From positions 1 through 31,572 of IMG/VR virus record IMGVR_UViG_3300042546_000405: a stretch of 31,572 nt of DNA. One strand, written 5' to 3'. This document shows, one piece after another, positions 8,518 through 13,667 of this stretch. Origin of the DNA: a virus. Below the pieces are notes generated by a model, which did no database searches, had not been told where the DNA came from, and worked only from the letters and a program-made list of their open reading frames with translations. Both the position numbers and the translations under genes were made by a program. Numbering within the stretch: the stretch's first letter is position 1; each line of letters begins with the position of its first letter.

Positions 8518-9471
8518 ATGAGCGTTTTTAAACTTACCGAGGCATATAATGCCATTTATGACGAAGATTTGAGATCTGAAGTTGAAGATATGAATGAGGA
8601 GTTTGTTGGTGTAGAAGAACTCTCAGATGAAGAATTAGACTCTATTGTTGAAGAAGCAATTTATGATGTTTTAAACGAAGGATTTGATATTGAAGAACTT
8701 GATGTAATTTTTGAAGAAGTTATTTTAGAAGCAAAAGTAACCATGGGTCGTGGTGGTGAAGCAGGTGGAAGTGATAAAGTAACTTCTGGATCTGGTAGCA
8801 GAATGGCTGCTGCATCTAGATTATCTGCATCTAAAGCAAAAAGAAGACAGGAAAGAATTGCTAAAGTAAAGGGTGCAATTAAAAAGGGTGTTGAAAAAGT
8901 AAAGTCTGCCCCTGGTGAAGCAAAGAAGGCAGCAGAGAAAAAGGTAAAGGATGTTAAGCAACAGTCTCACGTAGCTGCTGCTAAGTACGCAAATAAGCGT
9001 AATTTGGTTAAAGGGGCTGGTCTTAAGACTCAATCAAGTAAAGGTAGATCGGAACTTCGTTCTGCAGTTGCAAAAGATATTAAATCAAGAGTTGGTGCTA
9101 AGATTAAAGCAGCCGCAGATAAAGTAAAGCAAAAAGCAGCATCTGCAGCAGTATCTGGTTATGCTGCCGCAAAGTCTGCTAAGCAAGCAGCATCTGATGT
9201 TAAGAACAAGGCAGTTCAATCTGCTAAGAACAAGGCAGCAGTTGCTAAGAGAGGTGCTAAGAGTGCTGTAGGTAAGGCAGCAAGGGCGGTTGCTAGCGGT
9301 GCTGGTAAGGTTGCTTCAAGACTTGGTGAAGAGACTGAGGTTGTCGATCTTTATGATGTTATTCTTGAGCATCTAATTGAAAATGGATATGCAGAGACTC
9401 CAGAATCAGCAACAGTTATCATGGCAAATATGTCTGAAGAATGGAGACAAAATATTTTAGAAAGTATTTGA
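8518..9471 (+). CDS. Histone-H1-like Lys/Ala-rich late protein
   Basis: 317 aa from MSVFKLTEAYNAIYDED; an earlier in-frame start at 8452 lies upstream of the late promoter and is rejected. It has three parts. Residues 1-75 are strongly acidic (EELSDEELDSIVEEAIYDVL). Residues about 95-275 are a basic Lys/Ala-rich region with imperfect KAKRRQERIAKVKGAIKKG- and KNKAVQSAKNKAAVAKRG-type repeats, like bacterial or eukaryotic H1 tails. Residues about 280-317 are acidic and helical (DLYDVILEHLIENGYAET, MANMSEEWRQNILESI). I recall this kind of C-terminal tail from other cyanophage proteins. A DNA- or core-binding virion protein is a reasonable inference, supported by the late promoter; it is not shown directly. 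Confidence 0.8.
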   Translation: MSVFKLTEAYNAIYDEDLRSEVEDMNEEFVGVEELSDEELDSIVEEAIYDVLNEGFDIEELDVIFEEVILEAKVTMGRGGEAGGSDKVTSGSGSRMAAASRLSASKAKRRQERIAKVKGAIKKGVEKVKSAPGEAKKAAEKKVKDVKQQSHVAAAKYANKRNLVKGAGLKTQSSKGRSELRSAVAKDIKSRVGAKIKAAADKVKQKAASAAVSGYAAAKSAKQAASDVKNKAVQSAKNKAAVAKRGAKSAVGKAARAVASGAGKVASRLGEETEVVDLYDVILEHLIENGYAETPESATVIMANMSEEWRQNILESI

Positions 9472-9492
9472 TAAATGTAATCAAATAACAAC

Positions 9493-9521
9493 AAAGAGAC
9501 CTTTTACAGGTCTCTTTTTTT
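9493..9521 (+). terminator. Intrinsic terminator
   Basis: 9-bp perfect stem AAAGAGACC / GGTCTCTTT with a 7-nt loop and a T-run. It ends the histone-like gene's transcript. Confidence 0.9.
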
Positions 9522-9551
9522 ATAACTATTGATAGATGTAAATAAAATTCG

Positions 9552-9707
9552 ATGGTCCATATAACTGATATTTACGAATTGAAGGCAAGATTAGATAAGT
9601 TAAAACATCAAATTGATAAAGAGTCTAGATATCCTGGGGAGAAGGAACTTGCCCATAAATATCTGAGCAAAGCTATTGACTATGTGAATGAGTTACAGTT
9701 ATACTAA
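9552..9707 (+). CDS. Small hypothetical protein (51 aa)
   Basis: 51 codons beginning MVHITDIYELKARLDKLKHQ, with an amphipathic, coiled-coil-like helix. The 3' end overlaps the start of the nuclease-like gene by 20 bases, which suggests coupling. It begins soon after the terminator at 9493. Function unknown. Confidence 0.55.
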   Translation: MVHITDIYELKARLDKLKHQIDKESRYPGEKELAHKYLSKAIDYVNELQLY

Positions 9708-10125
9708 TCCATGGGTCTATGATGGAAAAGTTTTTGAGTCTGATAATATACAAGATTATTTTGGTTTTGTTTATCATATTCACTGCAATACAACTGGTAG
9801 GGACTATATTGGTAGAAAATATTTCTGGAGTTTCCGAACACCGAAGGGAAAATCTAGAAAAGTTAAATCAGAGTCTGACTGGAAAAACTATTATGGATCA
9901 TGTCCAGAGCTAAAAGAAGATGTTCAAAAATTTGGCAAAGAAAATTTTACAAGAACTATTATTTCATTACATAAAACAAAGGGCAAAACTAACTTTGAAG
10001 AAACAAGACAATTATTTACAAAAAACGTCCTTACAGAATCCCTTGACGACGGAACCCCGAGGTACTACAATAGCAACATCCTCAACAGGTACTTCCGAAA
10101 AGATTATTATGGAAAAGACGACTGA
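9688..10125 (+). CDS. GIY-YIG-like nuclease family protein
   Basis: 145 aa. GFVYHIHCNTTGRDYIGRK (about residues 26-44) fits the GIY...YIG strand pair of GIY-YIG nucleases. SDWKNYYGSCPELKEDVQKFG is a second conserved block, and ETRQLFTKNVL and YYNSNILNRYF follow. Phage GIY-YIG proteins include Seg-type homing endonucleases and host-directed nucleases; this short form has no separate DNA-binding domain. It overlaps the small genes on both sides. The catalytic Glu is not confidently placed, so an inactive or divergent member is possible. Confidence 0.65.
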   Translation: MSYSYTNPWVYDGKVFESDNIQDYFGFVYHIHCNTTGRDYIGRKYFWSFRTPKGKSRKVKSESDWKNYYGSCPELKEDVQKFGKENFTRTIISLHKTKGKTNFEETRQLFTKNVLTESLDDGTPRYYNSNILNRYFRKDYYGKDD

Positions 10126-10324
10126 AGATATCGTCTCAGATATTCGTGAATGGTCAATTGACCGAATTCACTATCTGTGTCAAGATAGTACAGAACAAAA
10201 ATTAAAACTTCAACAATATATGGATGCGGTATCTATATCAGAAGAATTTTCTGAATGGATTGACCTTGATGTGGATTCTAATCAACAATTAGATATCATG
10301 TACCTGGAGTATAAGCAAATCTAA
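10109..10324 (+). CDS. Small acidic hypothetical protein (71 aa)
   Basis: 71 aa from MEKTTEDIVSDIREWSIDRI. It is acidic and probably helical. The ATG lies 17 bases inside the end of the nuclease-like gene, and the longer in-frame reading that begins inside the nuclease is probably a shadow. No function recognised. Confidence 0.55.
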   Translation: MEKTTEDIVSDIREWSIDRIHYLCQDSTEQKLKLQQYMDAVSISEEFSEWIDLDVDSNQQLDIMYLEYKQI

Positions 10325-10336
10325 TTGTTAGAAATC

Positions 10337-10365
10337 TTGACAAAACATAAATATTAACTTATTAT
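10337..10365 (+). promoter_or_regulatory. Host-type sigma-70 promoter for the RlpA-like gene
   Basis: TTGACA, exactly 17 bp, then TATTAT. The predicted start near 10372 leaves a leader of about 120 nt before the ATG at 10495. Confidence 0.75.
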
Positions 10366-10371
10366 GTAAAA

Positions 10372-10494
10372 ATCCCTGTTATGAGCAGGGTATTTTATTA
10401 TGAGACTGTGACAATGATTTAGAGCCGTGGGCACTGCCCCTGAGAAGGGGAACTTCTCCTTTGCTTATACGGATGTAGAGTTCTATTAAATTTA
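10372..10494 (+). promoter_or_regulatory. Structured 5' leader of the RlpA-like gene
   Basis: A hairpin CCCTG/CAGGG (10374-10390) with a T-rich tail sits right at the predicted transcript start. Next is an element closed by CCGT (10425) and ACGG (10469). Inside it, GGGC/GCCC, a GNRA-capped CCCCT-GAGA-AGGGG hairpin (10437-10450) and GAGAAG/CTTCTC (10442/10453) compete or interleave. Regulation by RNA folding is inferred; no known family was recognised. Confidence 0.4.
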
Positions 10495-10857
10495 ATGCTT
10501 TTAAAAACACTTTCAATTTTTGCTATTGCTGTTTCGGGATTAGCACCCCTTGAGGCAAAAGCAGCAAGTGGTTGTACCCTTGCTTCACACTATGGAGTTG
10601 GCGATGGTTATCACGGACAAACTACTGCTAATGGTGAACGGTATAACGCTTATGGTAAATCAGTTGCACATAGATGGCTTCCATTCGGAACCAGATTACG
10701 AGTTACAAATCAACGAACTGGTAAGTCAGTAATTGTGCGTGTAAATGATCGTGGACCTTATGTTGGCGACAGAGACCTAGACCTGTCGTATGGAGCATTC
10801 TCCACTATTGCCCATCCAGGGCAAGGTGTTGCCAGCGTATGTTATTCTAGAGTTTAA
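10495..10857 (+). CDS. Secreted RlpA-like double-psi beta-barrel protein
   Basis: 120 aa. A signal peptide covers residues 1-23 (hydrophobic FAIAVSGLAPLEAKA, likely cut after AKA). The rest is one RlpA-like DPBB domain: SHYGVGDGYHGQTTANGERYN, then LPFGTRLRVTNQRTGKS and VIVRVNDRGPYVG. In cellular RlpA the motif includes the acidic/His residues of a lytic transglycosylase for denuded glycan. The protein is short, with no SPOR domain, so it is the catalytic-type domain alone. Export to the periplasm suggests a role in cell-wall remodelling or lysis. It has its own host-type promoter and leader and a strong terminator after it. Confidence 0.85.
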   Translation: MLLKTLSIFAIAVSGLAPLEAKAASGCTLASHYGVGDGYHGQTTANGERYNAYGKSVAHRWLPFGTRLRVTNQRTGKSVIVRVNDRGPYVGDRDLDLSYGAFSTIAHPGQGVASVCYSRV

Positions 10858-10881
10858 AAAATTAATATTTTTATAATAAAT

Positions 10882-10914
10882 AGGAGAAAGTGTTAACCAA
10901 CTTTCTCCTTTTTT
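10882..10914 (+). terminator. Intrinsic terminator abutting the next start codon
   Basis: 10-bp perfect stem AGGAGAAAGT / ACTTTCTCCT with an 8-nt loop and a run of Ts. The T-run ends directly at the ATG at 10915. Confidence 0.9.
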
Positions 10915-11334
10915 ATGTTTAATTTTGGTAAAAAGAAACCAAATATAAAACAGTATGCAATAATAGGGATAGTTCTTTCTTCTATCGTTGCGGTATTATC
11001 TCAGTGTTCTGGAGTATCTGAAAATAGCGTTTGGGATTTATTTGATGAAATTCAAAGAAAATATTTTCCACAAACTATTCTTAATGAATTTATTATTAAA
11101 GATGATGAAAAATTAAACAGAAGAATAAAAAGAGATGTTGATAATGCTATTCAAAAAGTTACTCCAGAATATGATAGAATTATTGAAGAAGCAGATAAGA
11201 AGTATCAACCAAAAAAATTAGAAAAACCAGTGGATGATTCTGTTTGTTATACCGACGAGTGTAAATCGCTTGGAGGAGAAATTAGAATTTGTTCTCCTTG
11301 GATAGATTCTTGTAAAGAAACTAATATAAATTAA
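10915..11334 (+). CDS. Membrane-anchored hypothetical protein (139 aa)
   Basis: 139 aa. Basic N-terminus (MFNFGKKKPNIKQ), one transmembrane helix at about 14-31 (YAIIGIVLSSIVAVLSQ), a charged helical region, and a C-terminal part with four Cys (VCYTDEC, ICSPWIDSC) that could form disulphides in the periplasm. The ATG follows a terminator T-tract with no Shine-Dalgarno, so expression may need read-through, or initiation may be unusual. Function unknown. Confidence 0.6.
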   Translation: MFNFGKKKPNIKQYAIIGIVLSSIVAVLSQCSGVSENSVWDLFDEIQRKYFPQTILNEFIIKDDEKLNRRIKRDVDNAIQKVTPEYDRIIEEADKKYQPKKLEKPVDDSVCYTDECKSLGGEIRICSPWIDSCKETNIN

Positions 11335-11353
11335 AAAAGATACTTTAGACAAT

Positions 11354-11536
11354 ATGGAAGACATTAAAAAACAATATCCAAGTCCATCAGATTTAAATAA
11401 TCTATATGGACATACCGATTTGGAAGGATTTTCCAAATATCTTGGTGTAAATTATGATACTCTTCTTGAAATAAATAGAAAGAATGCTGAAGTTATTCGA
11501 AAATCGGCAAAGGGGTTGACAGAGCAAGACGTTTAG
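11354..11536 (+). CDS. Small hypothetical protein (60 aa)
   Basis: 60 aa beginning MEDIKKQYPSPSDLNNLYGH. Its middle (SKYLGVNYDTLLEINRKN) could be a small helix-turn-helix, but it is too short to be sure. The 3' end contains the -35 box and spacer of the tmRNA promoter. It starts 20 bases after the previous gene. Confidence 0.5.
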   Translation: MEDIKKQYPSPSDLNNLYGHTDLEGFSKYLGVNYDTLLEINRKNAEVIRKSAKGLTEQDV

Positions 11537-11544
11537 GGTACTAT
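11516..11544 (+). promoter_or_regulatory. Strong sigma-70 promoter of the tmRNA
   Basis: Consensus TTGACA, 17 bp, TACTAT. The predicted start is near 11551, just ahead of the tmRNA acceptor piece. Confidence 0.85.
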
Positions 11545-11550
11545 ATAGAT

Positions 11551-11789
11551 TGTTCAGGAGGAGAGATCCACTGGCATTTCGGACTGGGGTTCGACTCCCC
11601 ACAACTCCATAAATCAAGGGGTTGACAAGGTTTCGACGGGGTGTTATGATCTTATCTGTTGATGGAACAAACAACAAACGCCAACAAAATCGTGGCATTC
11701 TCTCGTAGCAAAGTTGCTACCTTAGTTTGAGAGACGGGGTGACGACTACCTTGTAATCCAAAGTCGCGGGCAGTGGAATGCTGCCACTT
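11551..11789 (+). ncRNA. ssrA: Circularly permuted (two-piece) tmRNA
   Basis: The gene order is permuted. The acceptor piece comes first: T-arm TGGGG-TTCGACT-CCCCA at 11585-11601, then the 3' acceptor strand CAACTCC at 11602-11608 and discriminator A. Only 8 bases later comes the 5' end of the coding piece, GGGGTTG (11618-11624), which pairs with CAACTCC over 7 bp. The universal tmRNA motif GGTTTCGACGGGG follows. The tag frame at 11680-11730 starts GCC AAC AAA ATC. A hairpin near 11768-11785 closes the coding piece. CCA is not encoded. Picocyanobacterial hosts have two-piece tmRNAs of this order, so capture from a host is likely. The 5' boundary is set from the promoter and the 3' boundary is approximate. 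It rescues stalled ribosomes with SmpB and tags their products. Confidence 0.92.
11680..11730 (+). other. tmRNA proteolysis-tag reading frame
   Basis: The frame reads ANKIVAFSRSKVATLV followed by TGA: 16 residues, the same length as the Prochlorococcus/Synechococcus-type tag as I recall it (ANKIVSFSRQTAPVAA). The first nine residues nearly match, but the last seven differ and end in TLV instead of VAA. The 3' half contains a 6-bp hairpin, GTAGCA-AAGT-TGCTAC. Confidence 0.85.
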
Positions 11790-11791
11790 AT

Positions 11792-11865
11792 GCCTCAGTA
11801 GCTCAGTGGACTAGAGCATCCGCCTTCTAAGCGGTTGGCCGCAGGTTCGAATCCTGCCTGAGGCG
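11792..11865 (+). tRNA. trnR(ucu): tRNA-Arg (anticodon TCT), copy 1
   Basis: Cloverleaf with acceptor GCCTCAG/CTGAGGC, anticodon loop CTTCTAA and T-loop TTCGAAT. CCA is not encoded. It begins 3 bases after the tmRNA and is probably co-transcribed with it. It reads AGA, a codon much used in this AT-rich phage. Confidence 0.97.
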
Positions 11866-11894
11866 TTGACTTTTAAAATAAAAAGTCTTATAAA
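11866..11894 (+). promoter_or_regulatory. Host-type promoter overlapping a late-promoter octamer
   Basis: TTGACT, 17 bp, TATAAA; the -10 also reads TATAAATA (11889-11896), a late element. GACTTTT/AAAAGTC forms a 7-bp inverted repeat between the two boxes. Confidence 0.6.
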
Positions 11895-11917
11895 TAATAA
11901 CACTTAGGTCGAAAACA

Positions 11918-12016
11918 ATGTCTTATCCAATGCCCAAACAGTTTAGTAATCTCGATTGCCGTTATTGGCATATTGAGGGTACTCCCCTGTTTGTGGATAT
12001 GGATAAACATATGTAG
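11918..12016 (+). CDS. Possible 32-aa leader peptide
   Basis: Frame MSYPMPKQFSNLDCRYWHIE... of 32 codons directly after a promoter and before a terminator. There is no strong Shine-Dalgarno. The codons near 11982-11990 (CTCCCCTGT) can pair with ACAGGGGAG at 12041-12049, which overlaps the terminator's 5' arm, so it may be a leader peptide or simply a small phage protein. No homology recognised. Confidence 0.4.
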   Translation: MSYPMPKQFSNLDCRYWHIEGTPLFVDMDKHM

Positions 12017-12043
12017 TATGTAATCCATAAAAACAAAAAGACA

Positions 12044-12078
12044 GGGGAGAGAAACCAAAAAGTTTCCTCCCCTTTTTT
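12044..12078 (+). terminator. Terminator, possibly an attenuator
   Basis: Stem GGGGAG-(a)-GAAAC / GTTTC-CTCCCC with a 6-nt loop, then TTTTTT. The 5' arm can instead pair with CTCCCCTGT at 11982-11990 (9 bp), so the two structures exclude each other. Between here and the tRNA at 12194 I see no gene. Confidence 0.8.
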
Positions 12079-12193
12079 GTTGCCTGTGACAGGTTCCTAA
12101 GTGTCCACCAATCTCCCCTAAGAGACCAAACGGTGGTATTCTAATCAAGTGGTCGAGAGAGACCACGATTTGCACCTTGACAATTTAACCCTT

Positions 12194-12266
12194 GGGTCTG
12201 TAACTCAGTTGGTAGAGTAGCGGGCTTTTAACCTGTAAGTCGTCGGTTCGAGCCCGACCAGACCCA
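12194..12266 (+). tRNA. trnK(uuu): tRNA-Lys (TTT)
   Basis: Acceptor GGGTCTG/CAGACCC, anticodon loop CTTTTAA, T-loop TTCGAGC. No CCA encoded. Confidence 0.97.
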
Positions 12267-12304
12267 TTGACCGCCACAGTTCGGTCGTTAAACATAAACT
12301 GTTC

Positions 12305-12395
12305 GGGAGAGTGGCTACTGTTGGCAATATGTGTGGCTGCGGTCTGTAAAACCGTTACATCGGAACCATCGGGGGTTCAATTCCCTCCTCTCCCA
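12305..12395 (+). tRNA. trnY(gua): tRNA-Tyr (GTA)
   Basis: 91-nt class II tRNA. Acceptor GGGAGAG/CTCTCCC, anticodon loop CTGTAAA, long variable arm, T-loop TTCAATT. Confidence 0.95.
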
Positions 12396-12399
12396 CCTT

Positions 12400-12472
12400 G
12401 ACCCTATAGTGAAGTGGTCTATCACGCTACCCTGTCACGGTGGTATCACGGGTTCGAATCCCGTTAGGGTCG
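12400..12472 (+). tRNA. trnD(guc): tRNA-Asp (GTC)
   Basis: Acceptor GACCCTA/TAGGGTC, anticodon GTC with G discriminator, T-loop TTCGAAT. Four bases after tRNA-Tyr. Confidence 0.97.
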
Positions 12473-12473
12473 T

Positions 12474-12647
12474 TGGGAGTCAGTATTCTAACTCCCACGC
12501 ATTCTTCAGAGGTTGCCAGTTTGCAGAAGAATGTTGTAGTAATAACTGGAATTGGGGAGGGATTTCTAACCACCATCGGATGATGGCAGGATTCATAAGG
12601 CTACGAAGCGTAATCCGTAAGTAACTTCGTGTGGGATACCCCTCCCA
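12474..12647 (+). ncRNA. Structured inter-tRNA spacer 1 (unknown RNA)
   Basis: No protein gene. Hairpins TGGGAGT/ACTCCCA (12474-12497) and ATTCTTC/GAAGAAT (12501-12532) come first. An element then follows, closed by GGGAGGG (12555-12561) and CCCTCCC (12640-12646). It contains CCATC-GGAT-GATGG, and GGATT (12589)/AATCC (12612) interleaved with ACGAAG (12603)/CTTCGT (12625), a possible pseudoknot. A nested fold (GGAT/ATCC around TACG-AAG-CGTA) is an alternative. It lacks a T-loop, so it is not a tRNA. Five bases separate it from tRNA-Glu. Confidence 0.45.
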
Positions 12648-12651
12648 TCAA

Positions 12652-12724
12652 GGTCCCATCGTCTAATTGGTCAGGACGCGACCCTTTCAAGGTTGAAACG
12701 CGGGTTCAAACCCCGCTGGGACTA
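12652..12724 (+). tRNA. trnE(uuc): tRNA-Glu (TTC)
   Basis: Acceptor GGTCCCA/TGGGACT (G1-U72 wobble), anticodon loop CTTTCAA, T-loop TTCAAAC. CCA follows directly at 12725-12727. Confidence 0.95.
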
Positions 12725-12728
12725 CCAA

Positions 12729-12802
12729 CGGAATGTAGCTCAGTTTGGTAGAGCTCTGGTTTTGGGAACCAGTTGTCGCAGGTTCGAATCCTGTCATTCC
12801 GA
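12729..12802 (+). tRNA. trnP(ugg): tRNA-Pro (TGG), copy 1
   Basis: Acceptor CGGAATG/CATTCCG, anticodon loop TTTGGGA. CCA is encoded at 12803-12805 and abuts the next tRNA. Confidence 0.97.
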
Positions 12803-12805
12803 CCA

Positions 12806-12878
12806 CGGGGAATAGCTCAGTTGGTAGAGCACATGCCTGAAGAGCATGGTGTCGGTGGTTCAATTCCACCTTCCTCGG
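12806..12878 (+). tRNA. trnF(gaa): tRNA-Phe (GAA)
   Basis: Acceptor CGGGGAA/TTCCTCG (one G-U), anticodon loop CTGAAGA, T-loop TTCAATT. It begins at the base after the tRNA-Pro CCA. Confidence 0.95.
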
Positions 12879-12880
12879 CT

Positions 12881-13011
12881 TGGGTTGCTGCCCGATATGA
12901 GAAACACTCCTGTATTTCTAGGATACGGTAGGGTGAAAACTCGGAATTACCTCTGCCCCGTCTCTTGGGGATGCGAATTGAGGAAAGGTAAAGGGAAGAG
13001 ACAGCAACCCA
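12881..13011 (+). ncRNA. Structured inter-tRNA spacer 2 (131-nt closed RNA)
   Basis: A perfect 10-bp stem, TGGGTTGCTG (12881-12890) with CAGCAACCCA (13002-13011), closes the whole spacer between tRNA-Phe and tRNA-Ile. Inside, CCCC (12956)/GGGG (12967) forms a hairpin. Its 7-base loop GTCTCTT (12960-12966) is fully complementary to AAGAGAC (12996-13002), an H-type pseudoknot that shares one base with the closing stem. TTACC (12947)/GGTAA (12987) is a further possible helix. No ORF, no T-loop, no known family recognised. Confidence 0.5.
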
Positions 13012-13015
13012 TATT

Positions 13016-13088
13016 GGAAACATAGCTTAGTTGGTAAAGCATTCGACTGATAATCGAAAGACCACTGGTTCGAGTCCAGTTGTTTCCA
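13016..13088 (+). tRNA. trnI(gau): tRNA-Ile (GAT)
   Basis: Acceptor GGAAACA/TGTTTCC, anticodon loop CTGATAA, T-loop TTCGAGT. Confidence 0.97.
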
Positions 13089-13090
13089 TA

Positions 13091-13170
13091 GGACTCCAGC
13101 AAGGTGCTTGCTAGGATATAAAAGACTGACGCCTCCCTCTTCAGAAAGAGTACCCAGCAGGTCAGCGTCC
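13091..13170 (+). ncRNA. Structured inter-tRNA spacer 3
   Basis: Closed by GGAC (13091)/GTCC (13167). It holds hairpin AGCAAG-GTG-CTTGCT (13098-13112) and a second domain where GACGC (13128)/GCGTC (13165) and CTGAC (13126)/GTCAG (13161) are competing pairings. No ORF. Structural support is weaker than for spacer 2. Confidence 0.3.
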
Positions 13171-13175
13171 ATTTT

Positions 13176-13247
13176 GGCAGTGTAGTTCAGTGGTAGAACA
13201 AGAGATTCATACCCTCTATGTCGGTAGTTCAATTCTACCCACTGCCT
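13176..13247 (+). tRNA. trnM(cau): tRNA with CAT anticodon (Met type), copy 1
   Basis: Acceptor GGCAGTG/CACTGCC, anticodon loop TTCATAC with an A-C mismatch at the loop-closing position, discriminator T. Met is assumed; an Ile tRNA with lysidine-modified CAT cannot be excluded. Confidence 0.85.
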
Positions 13248-13248
13248 T

Positions 13249-13319
13249 GTGTCGTTAGCCTAGTGGTAAGGCAGTGGTTTGTGGAACCACCTAGATGGGT
13301 TCAATTCCCATACGACACC
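13249..13319 (+). tRNA. trnH(gug): tRNA-His (GTG)
   Basis: Acceptor GTGTCGT/ACGACAC, anticodon loop TTGTGGA, discriminator C as expected for bacterial tRNA-His. Confidence 0.95.
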
Positions 13320-13321
13320 CC

Positions 13322-13397
13322 GTTCAGGTGGCAGAGTGGTCGAATGCGGAAGTCTGCAAAACTTCTATTACCGTGGGTTCGAATCCCACCCTGAACT
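13322..13397 (+). tRNA. trnC(gca): tRNA-Cys (GCA)
   Basis: Acceptor GTTCAGG/CCTGAAC, anticodon loop CTGCAAA, discriminator T as in cysteine tRNAs; CCA encoded at 13398-13400. Confidence 0.95.
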
Positions 13398-13404
13398 CCA
13401 AAAA

Positions 13405-13475
13405 GTTGGATTGGTGTAACGGTAGCACGACGGTCTCCAAAACCGTTAGTGGGAGTTCAAATCTCTCATCCTTCG
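13405..13475 (+). tRNA. trnW(cca): tRNA-Trp (CCA) with mismatched acceptor stem
   Basis: Anticodon loop CTCCAAA and T-loop TTCAAAT with discriminator G all fit Trp. The acceptor strands GTTGGAT and ATCCTTC pair at five positions but oppose T with T at positions 2 and 3. That is odd for an active tRNA and may mean decay or tolerance. Confidence 0.85.
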
Positions 13476-13480
13476 CCTAT

Positions 13481-13553
13481 GCCCTCGTAACTCAGTGGCT
13501 AGAGTATCCGCCTTCTAAGCGGTTAGTCGTAGGTTCGAATCCTACCGAGGGTG
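13481..13553 (+). tRNA. trnR(ucu): tRNA-Arg (TCT), copy 2
   Basis: Acceptor GCCCTCG/CGAGGGT. The anticodon arm is the same as in the copy at 11792 (CCGCCTTCTAAGCGG), but the acceptor and T-arm differ. Confidence 0.95.
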
Positions 13554-13557
13554 CTTT

Positions 13558-13631
13558 GTCCTCTTAACTCAGTGGACCAGAGTGCTTGGCTACGAACCAA
13601 GAAGTCGCAAGTTCAAATCTTGCAGAGGACG
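13558..13631 (+). tRNA. trnR(acg): tRNA-Arg (ACG)
   Basis: Acceptor GTCCTCT/AGAGGAC, anticodon loop CTACGAA. A34 would need host TadA deamination to inosine to read CGU/CGC/CGA. Confidence 0.95.
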
Positions 13632-13632
13632 C

Positions 13633-13661
13633 TTGACAAACTTACAAAAGTTTGTTACTAT
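13633..13661 (+). promoter_or_regulatory. Strong sigma-70 promoter within the tRNA array
   Basis: TTGACA, 17 bp, TACTAT (running into TATAAT). The start is predicted near 13668, where a pseudoknot-capable leader begins. Confidence 0.85.
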
Positions 13662-13667
13662 ATAATA

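Noticed and set aside
9688-10125. Homing endonuclease inside an intron or intein
   Set aside because: The GIY-YIG-like gene is free-standing; no interrupted gene or splice-like structure flanks it.
12555-12646. A degenerate or intron-bearing tRNA in spacer 1
   Set aside because: There is an acceptor-like 7-bp closing stem, but no T-loop (TTCRA-type) and no plausible anticodon arm.
12881-13011. Identification of the structured spacer as GOLLD RNA
   Set aside because: GOLLD occurs near phage tRNAs but is several hundred bases long; this element is 131 nt and I see no shared motif.
12687-13232. Minus-strand frames across the tRNA array, such as the one reading MELNHRHHALQACALPTELF
   Set aside because: These are antisense readings of tandem tRNA genes, a well-known source of false proteins; the tRNAs on the plus strand explain the sequence fully.
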